Both the position numbers and the translations under genes were made by a program. Below are positions 17,123-26,463 of a stretch of DNA of 64,000 nt, piece after piece; within the stretch, counting starts at the first letter, position 1; each line of letters opens with the position of its first letter. The notes below the pieces were generated by a model that worked only from the letters and a program-made list of their open reading frames with translations, did no database searches and was not told where the DNA came from. The DNA comes from Ruegeria haliotis (GTDB lineage: Bacteria; Pseudomonadota; Alphaproteobacteria; Rhodobacterales; Rhodobacteraceae), in NCBI RefSeq assembly GCF_013377785.1, contig NZ_JABXWT010000002.1, forward strand, positions 397,143-461,142, given 5' to 3'.

Positions 17123-18295
17123 TCAGTCGGACGTGAGCCTTTCGTGGTCTTGCAGGGCAAAGCGATCGGTCATCCCCGCGATGTAATCCGAAACAATGCG
17201 AGCCAGAGCCGTTTCATCCTTGGCCGCTTCGATATCGGCGTGCCAGTGCGCGGGCATTTGTTTTGGCTCATTCAGGTAGATGGGAAACAGGTCTTCGACC
17301 ACTTTGCTGACTTCAGCCCGTACCTTCATCACGCTGGGGGCACGATACATCTGCGAGAACAAAAATGCGCGGATGTCCCGAAGCTGCGCCCACACCTCGC
17401 CCGAGAAACGGATAACCGGATAGCCAAGATGACGGATTTCCTCGACCGATTGCGCCCGCGACTGCGAGATCAAATCCCGCGAGGTTTCGATGACATCCGC
17501 CACCATGACGCCAAAGACACGCCGCAACGCCTCGTGCCTGCGGCGATACAGGTCGAGATCAGGGTACTTTTTATCCACCTCTGCATAACACGCGCCAACA
17601 ATTGGCAATTGTTGGATTTCTTCGTCCGTGAACAGATCCGCTCGCAATCCATCCAGCAGATCATGATTGTTATAGGCGATGTCATCGGACAGCGCTGCAA
17701 CCTGCGCCTCGGCGCTGGCGTGGGTGTGTAATTCAAGATCAAAGCCGTCATTGCACTCAGCCAGTGCCCACGGCAATTCCCCCAGTACCGGACCGTTGTG
17801 TTTTGCGATACCTTCAAGGCATTCCCAGGTCAGATTACAACCATCGAATTCGGCATAGTGACGCTCAAGTTTGGTAACGATCCGAATGGCCTGCGCGTTG
17901 TGATCAAAGCCGCCATAGGGTGTCATCAGCGCATGCAGAGCATCCTCGCCGGTATGACCGAACGGCGTATGTCCAAGATCATGCGCCAGTGCGACGGCCT
18001 CGGTTATCTCAGCATTTAGATCCAAAGCTCCGGCAATGGTGCGCGCTACCTGAGCCACTTCGATAGAATGGGTCAGACGCGTGCGATAGCTATCGCCCTC
18101 ATGCTCAACAAACACCTGCGTTTTATGCTTGAGCCGCCGAAAGGCGCTGGCGTGAATAATTCGGTCCCGGTCGCGCTGAAAGCATGACCGAAAACTGCTT
18201 TCTTCCTCCGGCACAAGCCGCCCTCTGGCGCGGCCTGGATCCGAGGCAAAACTTGCTCGCTCCAATGGTGTTATCCTTGTCGCCTGTCCTTGCAC
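17123..18295 (-). CDS. dgt: dGTPase-like HD-domain triphosphohydrolase
   Basis: A 390-residue deoxyguanosinetriphosphate triphosphohydrolase-like enzyme (short, type 2). The HD metal site reads HASAFRRLKHKTQV, then HSIEVAQVARTI, then AHDLGHTPFGHTGEDAL, and a distal DDIAYNNHDLLDG. These hydrolases cut dNTPs to nucleoside and tripolyphosphate and tune dNTP pools. The start at 18295 overlaps the promoter region of the divergent erpA gene. Confidence 0.92.
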   Translation of the reverse strand: MQGQATRITPLERASFASDPGRARGRLVPEEESSFRSCFQRDRDRIIHASAFRRLKHKTQVFVEHEGDSYRTRLTHSIEVAQVARTIAGALDLNAEITEAVALAHDLGHTPFGHTGEDALHALMTPYGGFDHNAQAIRIVTKLERHYAEFDGCNLTWECLEGIAKHNGPVLGELPWALAECNDGFDLELHTHASAEAQVAALSDDIAYNNHDLLDGLRADLFTDEEIQQLPIVGACYAEVDKKYPDLDLYRRRHEALRRVFGVMVADVIETSRDLISQSRAQSVEEIRHLGYPVIRFSGEVWAQLRDIRAFLFSQMYRAPSVMKVRAEVSKVVEDLFPIYLNEPKQMPAHWHADIEAAKDETALARIVSDYIAGMTDRFALQDHERLTSD

Positions 18296-18305
18296 TTTCT
18301 ATATT
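18277..18305 (+). promoter_or_regulatory. Candidate promoter of the erpA-type gene
   Basis: TTGTCG at 18277-18282 and TATATT at 18300-18305 with a 17-nt spacer lie 37 nt before the ATG. They overlap the first codons of the divergent dgt. Confidence 0.5.
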
Positions 18306-18341
18306 GTAAGGAGTAAAGGAAATAAACCTTTGGAGTCCGGC

Positions 18342-18665
18342 ATGAATCTGCCCCCAACAGTCACAGAACGCGCCTTTGAGCGCCTTGCCGAGATCGGCGC
18401 GGCGGATCAGGGTCAGGCCCTGCGCGTCGCGGTGGAAGGCGGCGGATGTTCGGGTTTTCAATACGAAATCGCGCTGGACGCCCCAAAAGACGACGATCTT
18501 GTGTTGGAAGGTAAAGGGCAAAAGGTCATAGTAGACTCCATCTCGCTGCCATTTCTGGAAAACGCGGTCATCGATTTCACACAGGAACTGATTGGTGCGC
18601 GGTTCGTGATCGAAAACCCTAACGCGACATCTTCCTGCGGCTGTGGCACGTCTTTCTCCATGTGA
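18342..18665 (+). CDS. erpA: A-type iron-sulfur carrier (ErpA/IscA family)
   Basis: A 107-residue Fe-S insertion protein with the three conserved cysteines: one in GGGCSGFQY and two in SSCGCGTSFSM. LPFLENAVIDF is the family core. It delivers [2Fe-2S] or [4Fe-4S] clusters to apo-enzymes such as IspG, which is also encoded in this window. ATG 18342 has TTTGGAG upstream, better than the TTG at 18330. A hairpin with T-tail follows the stop. Confidence 0.9.
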   Translation: MNLPPTVTERAFERLAEIGAADQGQALRVAVEGGGCSGFQYEIALDAPKDDDLVLEGKGQKVIVDSISLPFLENAVIDFTQELIGARFVIENPNATSSCGCGTSFSM

Positions 18666-18671
18666 TCGCCC

Positions 18672-18719
18672 GTGGGGGCTTGGCCCCCACACCCCCAAGG
18701 TATTTTTAGCCAGATGAAG
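18672..18719 (+). repeat. Hairpin plus dispersed tail repeat, copy 1 (terminator of erpA)
   Basis: GTGGGGGC-TTG-GCCCCCAC (18672-18690) is an 8-bp stem. It is followed by ACCCCCAA and the tail at 18699-18719 (GG then TATTTTTAGCCAGATGAAG). It lies 7 nt after the erpA stop. The stem and T-run suit a rho-independent terminator, but the 21-nt tail is conserved at other loci, which a plain terminator does not need. Confidence 0.75.
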
Positions 18720-18830
18720 CAGGGATCCGCTCTCTGATCCAAAGGTCAGAGGGCTTCACCTGGCGCGGTCATCGGCGCCTCCGCCTGTGCCGCGACTCTA
18801 CTTTCTGCCAAATTGGTTAAATATCCGTTT

Positions 18831-18875
18831 CTTCATCTGGCTGAAAATACCTCGGAGCGCGAGGCAGAGCCTCGC
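18831..18875 (-). repeat. Hairpin plus dispersed tail repeat, copy 2 (inverted)
   Basis: On the minus strand, GCGAGGC-TCT-GCCTCGC (18875-18859) is followed by the tail AGG-TATTTTCAGCCAGATGAAG at 18853-18831. It is in inverted orientation to copy 1, about 110 bp away, in the 282-nt gap before xthA. No minus-strand gene ends here, so a simple terminator role is not obvious. Confidence 0.7.
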
Positions 18876-18947
18876 AAAGCCGCTGTTCACCTTGCCGCTG
18901 GGTCGAAACTGCGCGATAGGTTACCAAGAGGCACCAAAGGAACGCGT

Positions 18948-19727
18948 ATGAAAATCGCCACGTTCAACATCAATGGCATCAAAGCGCGGGCCGAGGCGCT
19001 GCCCCGCTGGCTTGACGACACTCAACCCGATGTGGTGCTACTGCAAGAGATCAAGTCGGTCGACGAGAACTTCCCCCGCGAGCTGTTCGAAGAACGTGGG
19101 TATAACGTCGAAACCCATGGTCAGAAAAGCTTCAACGGCGTGGCGATCCTGTCGAAGTTACCGCTCGAAGATGTAACGCGTGGCCTGCCCGGAGACGGCG
19201 ACGATGTACAGGCTCGCTGGATCGAGGCCACGGTCATTGGCAAGCAAGCGCTGCGCATCTGTGGCTTGTACCTGCCCAATGGCAACCCGGTCCCAGGACC
19301 GAAGTATGATTATAAGCTGGCCTGGATGGAGCGGCTCTATGATCGGGCGCGCGACCTGCTGGCCACTGAAGAGCCCGCTTTGATGGCAGGCGACTACAAC
19401 ATCATTCCGCAAACTGAAGACGCTAAGCGTCCGGATGCGTGGCGCGAAGATGCGCTGTTCCGCCCGGAAAGCCGCGCCGCTTATCGCAAGGTTTTGAACC
19501 TTGGGTTCACCGAAGCGTTCCGTGCCCGCACTCACAGTCCCGGCCATTACTCGTTCTGGGATTATCAGGCAGGTGCATGGAACAAGAATGATGGCATCCG
19601 TATCGACCACTTCCTGCTTACCCCGCAGGCCGCTGACCTGATGCGGGATTGCCAGATCGATTCCGAGATACGCGGGCACGAAAAACCGTCAGACCACGTT
19701 CCGGTCTGGGTAGATCTCGACATTTAG
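18948..19727 (+). CDS. xthA: Exodeoxyribonuclease III
   Basis: A 259-residue EEP-family nuclease for base-excision repair (AP endonuclease and 3' exonuclease). Catalytic residues appear in ATFNINGIKAR, LLQEIKSVDENFP, CGLYLPNGNPV, MAGDYNIIPQ and IRIDHFLLTP with SDHVPVWVDL at the end. The open frame extends upstream to 18813 through the repeat copy, but ATG 18948 gives the canonical MKIATFNING. Confidence 0.96.
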   Translation: MKIATFNINGIKARAEALPRWLDDTQPDVVLLQEIKSVDENFPRELFEERGYNVETHGQKSFNGVAILSKLPLEDVTRGLPGDGDDVQARWIEATVIGKQALRICGLYLPNGNPVPGPKYDYKLAWMERLYDRARDLLATEEPALMAGDYNIIPQTEDAKRPDAWREDALFRPESRAAYRKVLNLGFTEAFRARTHSPGHYSFWDYQAGAWNKNDGIRIDHFLLTPQAADLMRDCQIDSEIRGHEKPSDHVPVWVDLDI

Positions 19728-19731
19728 GCCA

Positions 19732-20883
19732 TCAGGTGGTCGCGTCGTAGCCGTAAATCCATTCGTATCGCCGCGCCAGTCGCGAACCCGCCACCGACAA
19801 TGCCAGTTGTGCAGCCAAACGTGTTGGGCCCTGCAAGTGAAAATTACGAGCATTGGAGTATGCGGCAGCAACAACTTGCTGCGCGCGAGGGCGGCGTGTT
19901 GTTTCATATGCGGCAAGCGCCCGGGCCACACCGGATTGTTCGTCAAAGGATCGCGCCAGAATCCATGCATCTTCCAAAGCCAGGCAAGCCCCTTGCGCCA
20001 TGAATGGCAGCGTCGGGTGGGCCGAATCCCCTAACAGGGCCACCCGGCCGTTCTGCCAGCTTTGCGCCACGGGCCTCAGGAAGAGCGCCCAAAGATGCGC
20101 CTCGGTGATCTGCGAAAGAACCTGGTGAACCGGACCGCCAAAATCTGCAAAACGGGCGCGCAGATCGTCAGGATCCCCTTGCCGCCGCCAGCTTTCCTCT
20201 TGCCAGTCTGAACGTTCCTCGATCGCGACAATATTCATCAGGCGCTGGTCGCGCAGCGGATAGATCACCACATGCCGCTTTGGTCCCATCGTCAGTGACG
20301 CGCACGGTGTCGCGTCCATTTCGTGCCAAGGGATGGTGGCGCGCCAGGCGATTTGGTGGGTGAACCTCGGTGCTTCCGGCCCGTTCAGGATCGGGCGGAT
20401 TGCGCTGCGACCTCCATCTGCGGCTATGGCGCATTCAACGCGCAGGCGTTCGCCGCCGTCCAGAACAACCTCGGCCTCGGCAGGGTGTTTGAGAACCTGT
20501 GTCACGCGCGCGCCCAAACGGATGTGAACCCCGGCTTGTTTGGCGGCCTGGTGCAAAAGATCCAGCAAGTCAGCCCGGTGATAGTAATAGGACGGTCCGG
20601 CCACAGGCCCGGGCAATCGGCTGATGATACGGCCCTTGCGATAATCGCGCAGGACTGTGCCGTGGGATCTTTGCCCAGATTCAGGCGCATCCCCCACAAC
20701 CCTGAGGGCACGCAGTACGCACATCCCGTTTGCGCTGATCTGCAAACCCGCGCCCACTTCGGTCAGCGCCGGCGCTTGCTCCAGCACTGTGACCCGGGCA
20801 CCACGCAGACGCAAAGCCAGTGCCGCAGCAAGACCACCGATCCCGCCCCCAATTATGCAAAATTTCAAACTGTCAATATTCAT
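19732..20883 (-). CDS. FAD-dependent monooxygenase (salicylate hydroxylase-like)
   Basis: A 383-residue group A flavoprotein hydroxylase. The Rossmann motif IIGGGIGGLAAALAL with Glu in VTVLEQ binds FAD. The DG motif is IAADGGRSAIRPIL and the GD motif RVALLGDSAHPTLPFMAQGACLALED. These NAD(P)H enzymes hydroxylate small aromatics, but the substrate cannot be read from sequence and no catabolic neighbours exist. ATG 20883 is preferred; ATG 20901 would run into the dksA terminator. Confidence 0.83.
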   Translation of the reverse strand: MNIDSLKFCIIGGGIGGLAAALALRLRGARVTVLEQAPALTEVGAGLQISANGMCVLRALRVVGDAPESGQRSHGTVLRDYRKGRIISRLPGPVAGPSYYYHRADLLDLLHQAAKQAGVHIRLGARVTQVLKHPAEAEVVLDGGERLRVECAIAADGGRSAIRPILNGPEAPRFTHQIAWRATIPWHEMDATPCASLTMGPKRHVVIYPLRDQRLMNIVAIEERSDWQEESWRRQGDPDDLRARFADFGGPVHQVLSQITEAHLWALFLRPVAQSWQNGRVALLGDSAHPTLPFMAQGACLALEDAWILARSFDEQSGVARALAAYETTRRPRAQQVVAAAYSNARNFHLQGPTRLAAQLALSVAGSRLARRYEWIYGYDATT

Positions 20884-20899
20884 GGCCCCGGAGTAACGC

Positions 20900-20929
20900 A
20901 AAAACGCCGGGGCGACAGGCCCCGGCGTT
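20900..20929 (-). terminator. Rho-independent terminator of dksA
   Basis: An 11-bp perfect stem (20903-20913 with 20919-20929) with a 5-nt loop is followed on the minus strand by a TTTTT run (20904-20900). It lies 27 nt after the dksA stop and just upstream of the monooxygenase start. Confidence 0.85.
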
Positions 20930-20955
20930 CATGTTTTTGTTCAATTTTCCAGCGA

Positions 20956-21432
20956 TCAATCGTCGCGGTGGACTTTCTCGCGGCGCTCGTGGCGCTCTTG
21001 CGCCTCCAGCGTCATGGTCGCGATCGGACGCGCATCCAGACGTTTCAGCGAAATCGGATCGCCCGTCTTTTCGCAATATCCGTACTCACCCTCATCGATC
21101 CGGCGCAGAGCCGAGTCGATCTTGGACACCAGCTTGCGCTGACGATCCCGGGTACGCAGCTCCAGCGCACGGTCGGTTTCCTCACTTGCACGGTCGGCGA
21201 CATCGGGAATGTTGCGGGTATTGTCTTGCAGCCCTTCGATCGTGTCGCGGCTGCCCGCCATTAGCTCTGTCTTCCAATCCAGCAGCTTGCGGCGGAAATA
21301 CTCAAGCTGACGGTCATTCATGAAAGGTTCATCTTCGGCCGGGCGATAATCCTCCGGCAGAAAAACTTCCTGCTTCATATTGGCTCCCTCGGTATGGCCA
21401 GAAACGTCGGTCACGATAGTTTCACCTGACAT
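20956..21432 (-). CDS. dksA: RNA polymerase-binding factor DksA, single-cysteine type
   Basis: A coiled-coil secondary-channel factor that works with ppGpp in the stringent response. The coiled coil with the Asp/Ala tip reads NIPDVADRASEETDRALELR. The globular part has GEYGYCEKTGDPISLKRLDARPIA, where only the first of the four zinc cysteines remains, as known for Rhodobacter-type DksA. Two starts are plausible: ATG 21432 with AAGGGGG, and ATG 21378 (MKQEVFLPEDYRP) with GAGGGAG. The shorter one matches the usual 140-residue form. Confidence 0.92.
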   Translation of the reverse strand: MSGETIVTDVSGHTEGANMKQEVFLPEDYRPAEDEPFMNDRQLEYFRRKLLDWKTELMAGSRDTIEGLQDNTRNIPDVADRASEETDRALELRTRDRQRKLVSKIDSALRRIDEGEYGYCEKTGDPISLKRLDARPIATMTLEAQERHERREKVHRDD

Positions 21433-21761
21433 TTGGCACCCCCTTCTGCGCAGCGTTTATCCGACAAGCGTCGGAATGTCACTACACAAATGCAGCCCCG
21501 ACGCGCCGTCACACAGTTCTGTCTAAGCATGAGATTTAGATCGAAAAAACATTGTTTTTCTGTGAAAATTAGCAGGCCATTTTACGGCAACCTGCAACCA
21601 CCGGGGTATCGGATCGCTACCGAATCAAGCAAAAAGGTTTGGAGTTATTGTGAAATTCGCTCTACCCGACGCAGCGGTCCGGGTTGTCAAAATCGCTGCC
21701 CCTCTGTAACCCGGAAATCACAAATCCGCCCGCACATCGCGCGAAACCACACGAGGGGCCC
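21433..21761. other. 329-nt intergenic region between dksA and the MoxR gene
   Basis: This gap holds the divergent control regions of dksA and the moxR-type gene. I see no RNA gene, strong hairpin or convincing reading frame. A region at about 21540-21570 is A+T-rich and could carry promoters, but no clean -35/-10 pair stands out. Confidence 0.4.
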
Positions 21762-22607
<846 letters not shown>

Positions 22608-22712
22608 CCCGCGCTGAACATCCGGTGATCACGGCTTGCCTTGCGGCAGGCCGGATGTCAGCATCGGGACGACCAAAACCAAAAATAGAACCAGCAGAAC
22701 AGGACGTACCGC

Positions 22713-23162
22713 TTGGCCAACACAGCAATAATCCGCCCCCTGCACGCCGAGGACAGGGAACCATGGGCCGAAATGTGGCGGGATTATCTGGCGTTTTACG
22801 AAACTTCCCTGCCTGACACGATCTATGACGTTACGTTTTCGAGGTTGCTGGGCGACGACCCGCAGGATTTTTCCTGTTTCGTGGCTGAACAGGACGGAAA
22901 TCTTGTTGGACTGACCCATTATCTGTTTCACCGCCACGCCTGGAAGGAAGAAAAGGTATGCTACCTTCAGGACCTGTTCGCCCGACCCGAGGCCCGCGGG
23001 ACAGGTGTAGGTCGCGCGTTGATTCAGGCCGTTTATGACGAGGCGGACCGGCTGGGCGCCCCGTCGGTCTATTGGCTGACACAGGAATTCAACCATCCTG
23101 CGCGGCAGCTTTATGATCGCATTGGAACGTTGACGCCCTTTATCAAATACAGCCGCTCATGA
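22713..23162 (+). CDS. GNAT-family N-acetyltransferase
   Basis: A 149-residue acetyltransferase beginning with a TTG codon preceded by AGGA. The acetyl-CoA loop is RPEARGTGVGRALIQAVYDEAD, preceded by LQDLFARP. The C-terminal YWLTQEFNHPARQLYDRIG closely follows the family. Its stop overlaps the ATG of the DUF2927 gene (ATGA), so the two are translationally coupled. Substrate unknown. Confidence 0.85.
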   Translation: MANTAIIRPLHAEDREPWAEMWRDYLAFYETSLPDTIYDVTFSRLLGDDPQDFSCFVAEQDGNLVGLTHYLFHRHAWKEEKVCYLQDLFARPEARGTGVGRALIQAVYDEADRLGAPSVYWLTQEFNHPARQLYDRIGTLTPFIKYSRS

Positions 23163-24526
23163 TGCGCTGGGGCGCCCTTGTTTTGGCGCTGACGCTGTCT
23201 GCGTGCGCCTCCGTTGATACGATCGAGCTGCCGGCCGAAGTCAAATTTGTCGAATCTTCGCTGCCACCGGCCAAGTCTTTTTCGACCTCACGCCCTACCC
23301 CGCCTGCCCGGTCCAACAAGAACATCGCCGCCGATTTCGTGTTGCTGCATTTCGAATTGGAAGGCGGTGCGCAGTTGCCCGTATTCACCCGGTTCGAAAC
23401 GCCGGTTACGGTACGCCTGACTGGCACACCGACCGCAAGCATGCAGCGGGACCTGACGCGCCTGCTGGGTCGCTTGCAGCGTGAAGCCCGGATCGATATC
23501 CGCCAGATCAAAGAGGGTCAGGCTAATATCACCATCGAGGCTGTCAGCCAGAAACAGATCCATCGCATCCTTCCCAATGCCGCCTGTTTTGTGGTGCCCA
23601 ACGCCTCGAGTTTGGAAGAATACAGCCGCGACCGTCGCAAACCCAAAAGCAGCTGGACCGAGTTGCGCAGCCGCGAGCGTCTGGGAATTTTCGTCCCCTT
23701 CGACGTCAGCCCACAGGAAATGCGCGATTGCCTACACGAAGAATTGGCGCAGGCGCTGGGGCCGCTGAATGACCTGTATCATTTGCCGGATTCGGTCTTT
23801 AACGACGACAACATCCATACGGTTCTGACCGGGTTCGACATGTTGATCCTGCGCGCAGCCTATGCGCCCGAACTGCGCACCGGCATGACCCGCGACCAGG
23901 TTGCCGCCGTCATTCCCGGTGTTCTCACCCGGTTGAACCCACGTGGTGACAGGCTGCCTGCGCAGCAGATATCGGACACACCACGAGAGTGGATCGATGC
24001 GATTCAGAAATCGCTGGGGCCCGGTCCCGGCTCACCCCGTCAGAAAAGAGCTGCGCGAAAGGCCGCGCAAATCGGACAGCAACTGGGTTGGACGGATCAT
24101 CGCCGGGCCTACCCGCATTACCTGATGGGCCGTATGGCGCAGTTCAACGACCCGGAAGAAGCGCAGCGCCAATATCAGATCGCCTTGCAATACCTGAAGG
24201 CCACGCCCGGAACCGAAGTGCACCGCGCCCATGTGACGACCCAGACAGCCGCCTTTGCGCTGGCGCATGATCAGGGACCCAGCATCCTGCCGCAGGTGGA
24301 CAACGCAATCAACGTGATGACCCGGGCCGAGAACGCCTCGATTCTGGCGACGCTGTTGTTGTTGAAATCCGAGGCCCTCAGACAAGCTGGCAAGCCGGAA
24401 CAGGCACGTGCCGTCAGGCTGGACAGTCTGGGGTGGGCGCGATACGGCTTTGGCTCGGATGTGGTGGTTCAGTCGCTGACGCAGAGCGTCGCAAGCGGGC
24501 CCCGCAGCAGCAGCACAGGCGGATGA
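23159..24526 (+). CDS. DUF2927-family lipoprotein
   Basis: A 455-residue protein with an N-terminal lipobox (LSAC, lipidated Cys16), so it is exported and membrane-anchored. The central part carries DUF2927 features: DFVLLHFELEGGAQLPVF, then CFVVPNASSLEEY, then CLHEELAQALGPLNDLYHLPDSVFNDDN. A His-Glu pair (LHEE) recalls zinc-protease motifs but lacks a full HEXXH. The C-terminal third is helical and TPR-like. It sits between MoxR/GNAT and the VWA gene. Confidence 0.8.
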   Translation: MMRWGALVLALTLSACASVDTIELPAEVKFVESSLPPAKSFSTSRPTPPARSNKNIAADFVLLHFELEGGAQLPVFTRFETPVTVRLTGTPTASMQRDLTRLLGRLQREARIDIRQIKEGQANITIEAVSQKQIHRILPNAACFVVPNASSLEEYSRDRRKPKSSWTELRSRERLGIFVPFDVSPQEMRDCLHEELAQALGPLNDLYHLPDSVFNDDNIHTVLTGFDMLILRAAYAPELRTGMTRDQVAAVIPGVLTRLNPRGDRLPAQQISDTPREWIDAIQKSLGPGPGSPRQKRAARKAAQIGQQLGWTDHRRAYPHYLMGRMAQFNDPEEAQRQYQIALQYLKATPGTEVHRAHVTTQTAAFALAHDQGPSILPQVDNAINVMTRAENASILATLLLLKSEALRQAGKPEQARAVRLDSLGWARYGFGSDVVVQSLTQSVASGPRSSSTGG

Positions 24527-24533
24527 CGAACGG

Positions 24534-24704
24534 ATGCTAGTAGTATTGGGAATGGCGATGCTGGGGGCGATTCTGGGCGTCCTGACCGCGCGCAAACGTA
24601 ACGGCAGTGGCGCGGATATGGCGCAATATGCCGCCGGTTATGGTATAGCCTTTGCCCTGGTTGGGTTGGTGATCTCACTGATCCTGGTGCGTATGGTGGC
24701 GTAA
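24534..24704 (+). CDS. 56-residue two-helix membrane protein
   Basis: An ATG at 24534 opens a 57-codon frame ending with TAA at 24702-24704, 7 nt after the DUF2927 stop and 4 nt before the VWA start. It encodes MLVVLGMAMLGAILGVLTAR, then a short KRNGSGAD loop, then a second hydrophobic helix (GIAFALVGLVISLILV). The tight spacing in a same-strand gene run and two clean membrane helices support a real gene. No family is recognised. Confidence 0.65.
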   Translation: MLVVLGMAMLGAILGVLTARKRNGSGADMAQYAAGYGIAFALVGLVISLILVRMVA

Positions 24705-24708
24705 TCCT

Positions 24709-25893
24709 ATGTTCCTGCCCTTTTTTGAGAACCTCCGCAAAGCAGGCATTCCCGTATCCTTGCGCGAATTTCTGACCTTTCTGGAGGGCATGAAAAAGGG
24801 TCTGGCAACCTATGATGTCGAGGCGTTCTACTATCTCGCCCGCGTGTCGATGGTGAAGGACGAGCGAAACATCGACAAGTTCGATCGCGCCTTTGCCGCC
24901 AGTTTCGACGGGTTGAGTGAGATCAGCTTTGATCAGGTTTTGGAAGCCGTCGACATCCCGGCCGAATGGCTGGCCAAGATGGCCGAAAAGCATCTGTCAG
25001 CCGAAGAAAAAGCCGAGATTGAGGCGTTGGGCGGCTTCGACAAGCTGATGGAAACGCTGCGCGAACGCCTCAAGGATCAGCAAGGCCGACATCAGGGCGG
25101 CAACAAGTGGATCGGCACCGCTGGCACCTCACCTTTTGGCGCTTATGGCTACAACCCAGAAGGCGTGCGCATTGGCCAGAAGGAAAGCCGCCATCAGCGT
25201 GCCGTCAAAGTCTGGGACAAACGTGAATTCCGGAATATGGATGACACGGTCGAACTGGGCACACGCAATATCAAAGTGGCCCTGAAACGTCTGCGCCGCT
25301 GGGCCCGCGAAGGGGCCGCCGAGGAACTGGATCTGGACGGCACGATCAAGGCCACAGCCGAACATGGCTATCTGGACGTCAAAACCCGACCCGAGCGTCA
25401 TAACGCTGTGAAAGTCCTGCTGTTTCTGGACGTGGGCGGATCAATGGACCCGCATATCAAAGTGGTGGAAGAGCTGTTTTCCGCCGCGCGGACCGAGTTC
25501 AAGCATCTGGAATATTATTACTTTCACAACTGCCTGTACGAAGGTGTCTGGCGCGACAACCGTCGCCGTTGGGACCAGCAGACCCCCACGCATGAAGTGC
25601 TGCGCACTTACGGTCCGGATTACAAGTGCATCTTCGTCGGTGACGCCTCGATGAGCCCTTATGAGATCGCCTATCCCGGCGGGGCGAACGAACACTGGAA
25701 CAAAGAAGCCGGGCAAGTCTGGCTGCAACGCGCCCGTGATCAGTGGACGTCGAACCTGTGGATCAATCCAGTGCCCGAGAAATACTGGGAATACACCCAT
25801 TCCGTCGGCATGATCCGCGAGATTTTCGAGGACCGCATGGTGCCAATGACATTGGCCGGGTTGGAACAGGGCATGCGGGAACTGACGCGGTAG
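24709..25893 (+). CDS. VWA-domain protein (CoxE-like), MoxR partner
   Basis: A 394-residue cytoplasmic protein. The N-terminal helical part begins FFENLRKAGIPVSLREFLTF, typical for this VWA group. The VWA fold starts near residue 235 with VLLFLDVGGSMD, a MIDAS-like motif in which the usual DxSxS reads DVGGS. Late parts have IFVGDASMSPYE and WINPVPEKYW. Such proteins act with MoxR ATPases in metal-enzyme maturation or stress chaperoning. Confidence 0.85.
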   Translation: MFLPFFENLRKAGIPVSLREFLTFLEGMKKGLATYDVEAFYYLARVSMVKDERNIDKFDRAFAASFDGLSEISFDQVLEAVDIPAEWLAKMAEKHLSAEEKAEIEALGGFDKLMETLRERLKDQQGRHQGGNKWIGTAGTSPFGAYGYNPEGVRIGQKESRHQRAVKVWDKREFRNMDDTVELGTRNIKVALKRLRRWAREGAAEELDLDGTIKATAEHGYLDVKTRPERHNAVKVLLFLDVGGSMDPHIKVVEELFSAARTEFKHLEYYYFHNCLYEGVWRDNRRRWDQQTPTHEVLRTYGPDYKCIFVGDASMSPYEIAYPGGANEHWNKEAGQVWLQRARDQWTSNLWINPVPEKYWEYTHSVGMIREIFEDRMVPMTLAGLEQGMRELTR

Positions 25894-26004
25894 GCCACGA
25901 TGTCTGCTTGCGGCTAAAAAACACCGAGATTGCAAACACATTGGCGCACTGACAAGGTGGCGGGCAGATTTATTGCTCCAACCCCATTTTCACAGGATGC
26001 CGCC

Positions 26005-26340
26005 ATGCCTTTTCCCGATTTCATAATAGCATTTCCCGGCATCGACATGCCCTTCCCCGAAGATGTCGTCACAACAGCGGTTGTAAAATCCGAGGCTGGA
26101 TTGGTTGCTTTTTTTACTTTCCACAAAGACATGGAACTTCCCATGCACGCACACGGGGCTCAGTGGGGGACTGTTGTCGAAGGTGAAATCGAATTCACCA
26201 TTGGTGGCTCGACCAAGATCTACAGACCTGGTGACAGCTATTCAATTCCATCCGGGGTCGAGCACGGAGCGACGATCAAAGCCGGCACACGAGTTATTGA
26301 CGTGTTCGAAGAAGTCGATCGATACGCCCTCAAAGGCTGA
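26005..26340 (+). CDS. Cupin-domain protein
   Basis: A 111-residue single-domain cupin. Motif 1 is MPMHAHGAQWGTVVEGEIEF-like (metal ligands in HAHGAQW and the Glu of VEGE), and motif 2 is YSIPSGVEHGATI. Cupins bind a divalent metal and may act as sensors, isomerases or dioxygenases; function here is unknown. ATG 26005 is chosen because earlier in-frame codons lack a ribosome site. It is separated from neighbours by more than 100 nt on each side. Confidence 0.78.
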   Translation: MPFPDFIIAFPGIDMPFPEDVVTTAVVKSEAGLVAFFTFHKDMELPMHAHGAQWGTVVEGEIEFTIGGSTKIYRPGDSYSIPSGVEHGATIKAGTRVIDVFEEVDRYALKG

Positions 26341-26463
26341 CAACCGGAAAAGACAACCGTGCCGTATGCGTCGGGTTTTCGTTTTCCAAAGAAGTACATG
26401 CCTCGCAATTGCACACGATATTGGGCAATGATCCGATACAAGCCTTTGAAAAAGGATGCCTTG

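Noticed and set aside
26359..26463. N-terminal extension of the lipocalin-like protein
   Set aside because: The extra residues are basic and unlike the family; ATG 26464 has a ribosome site.
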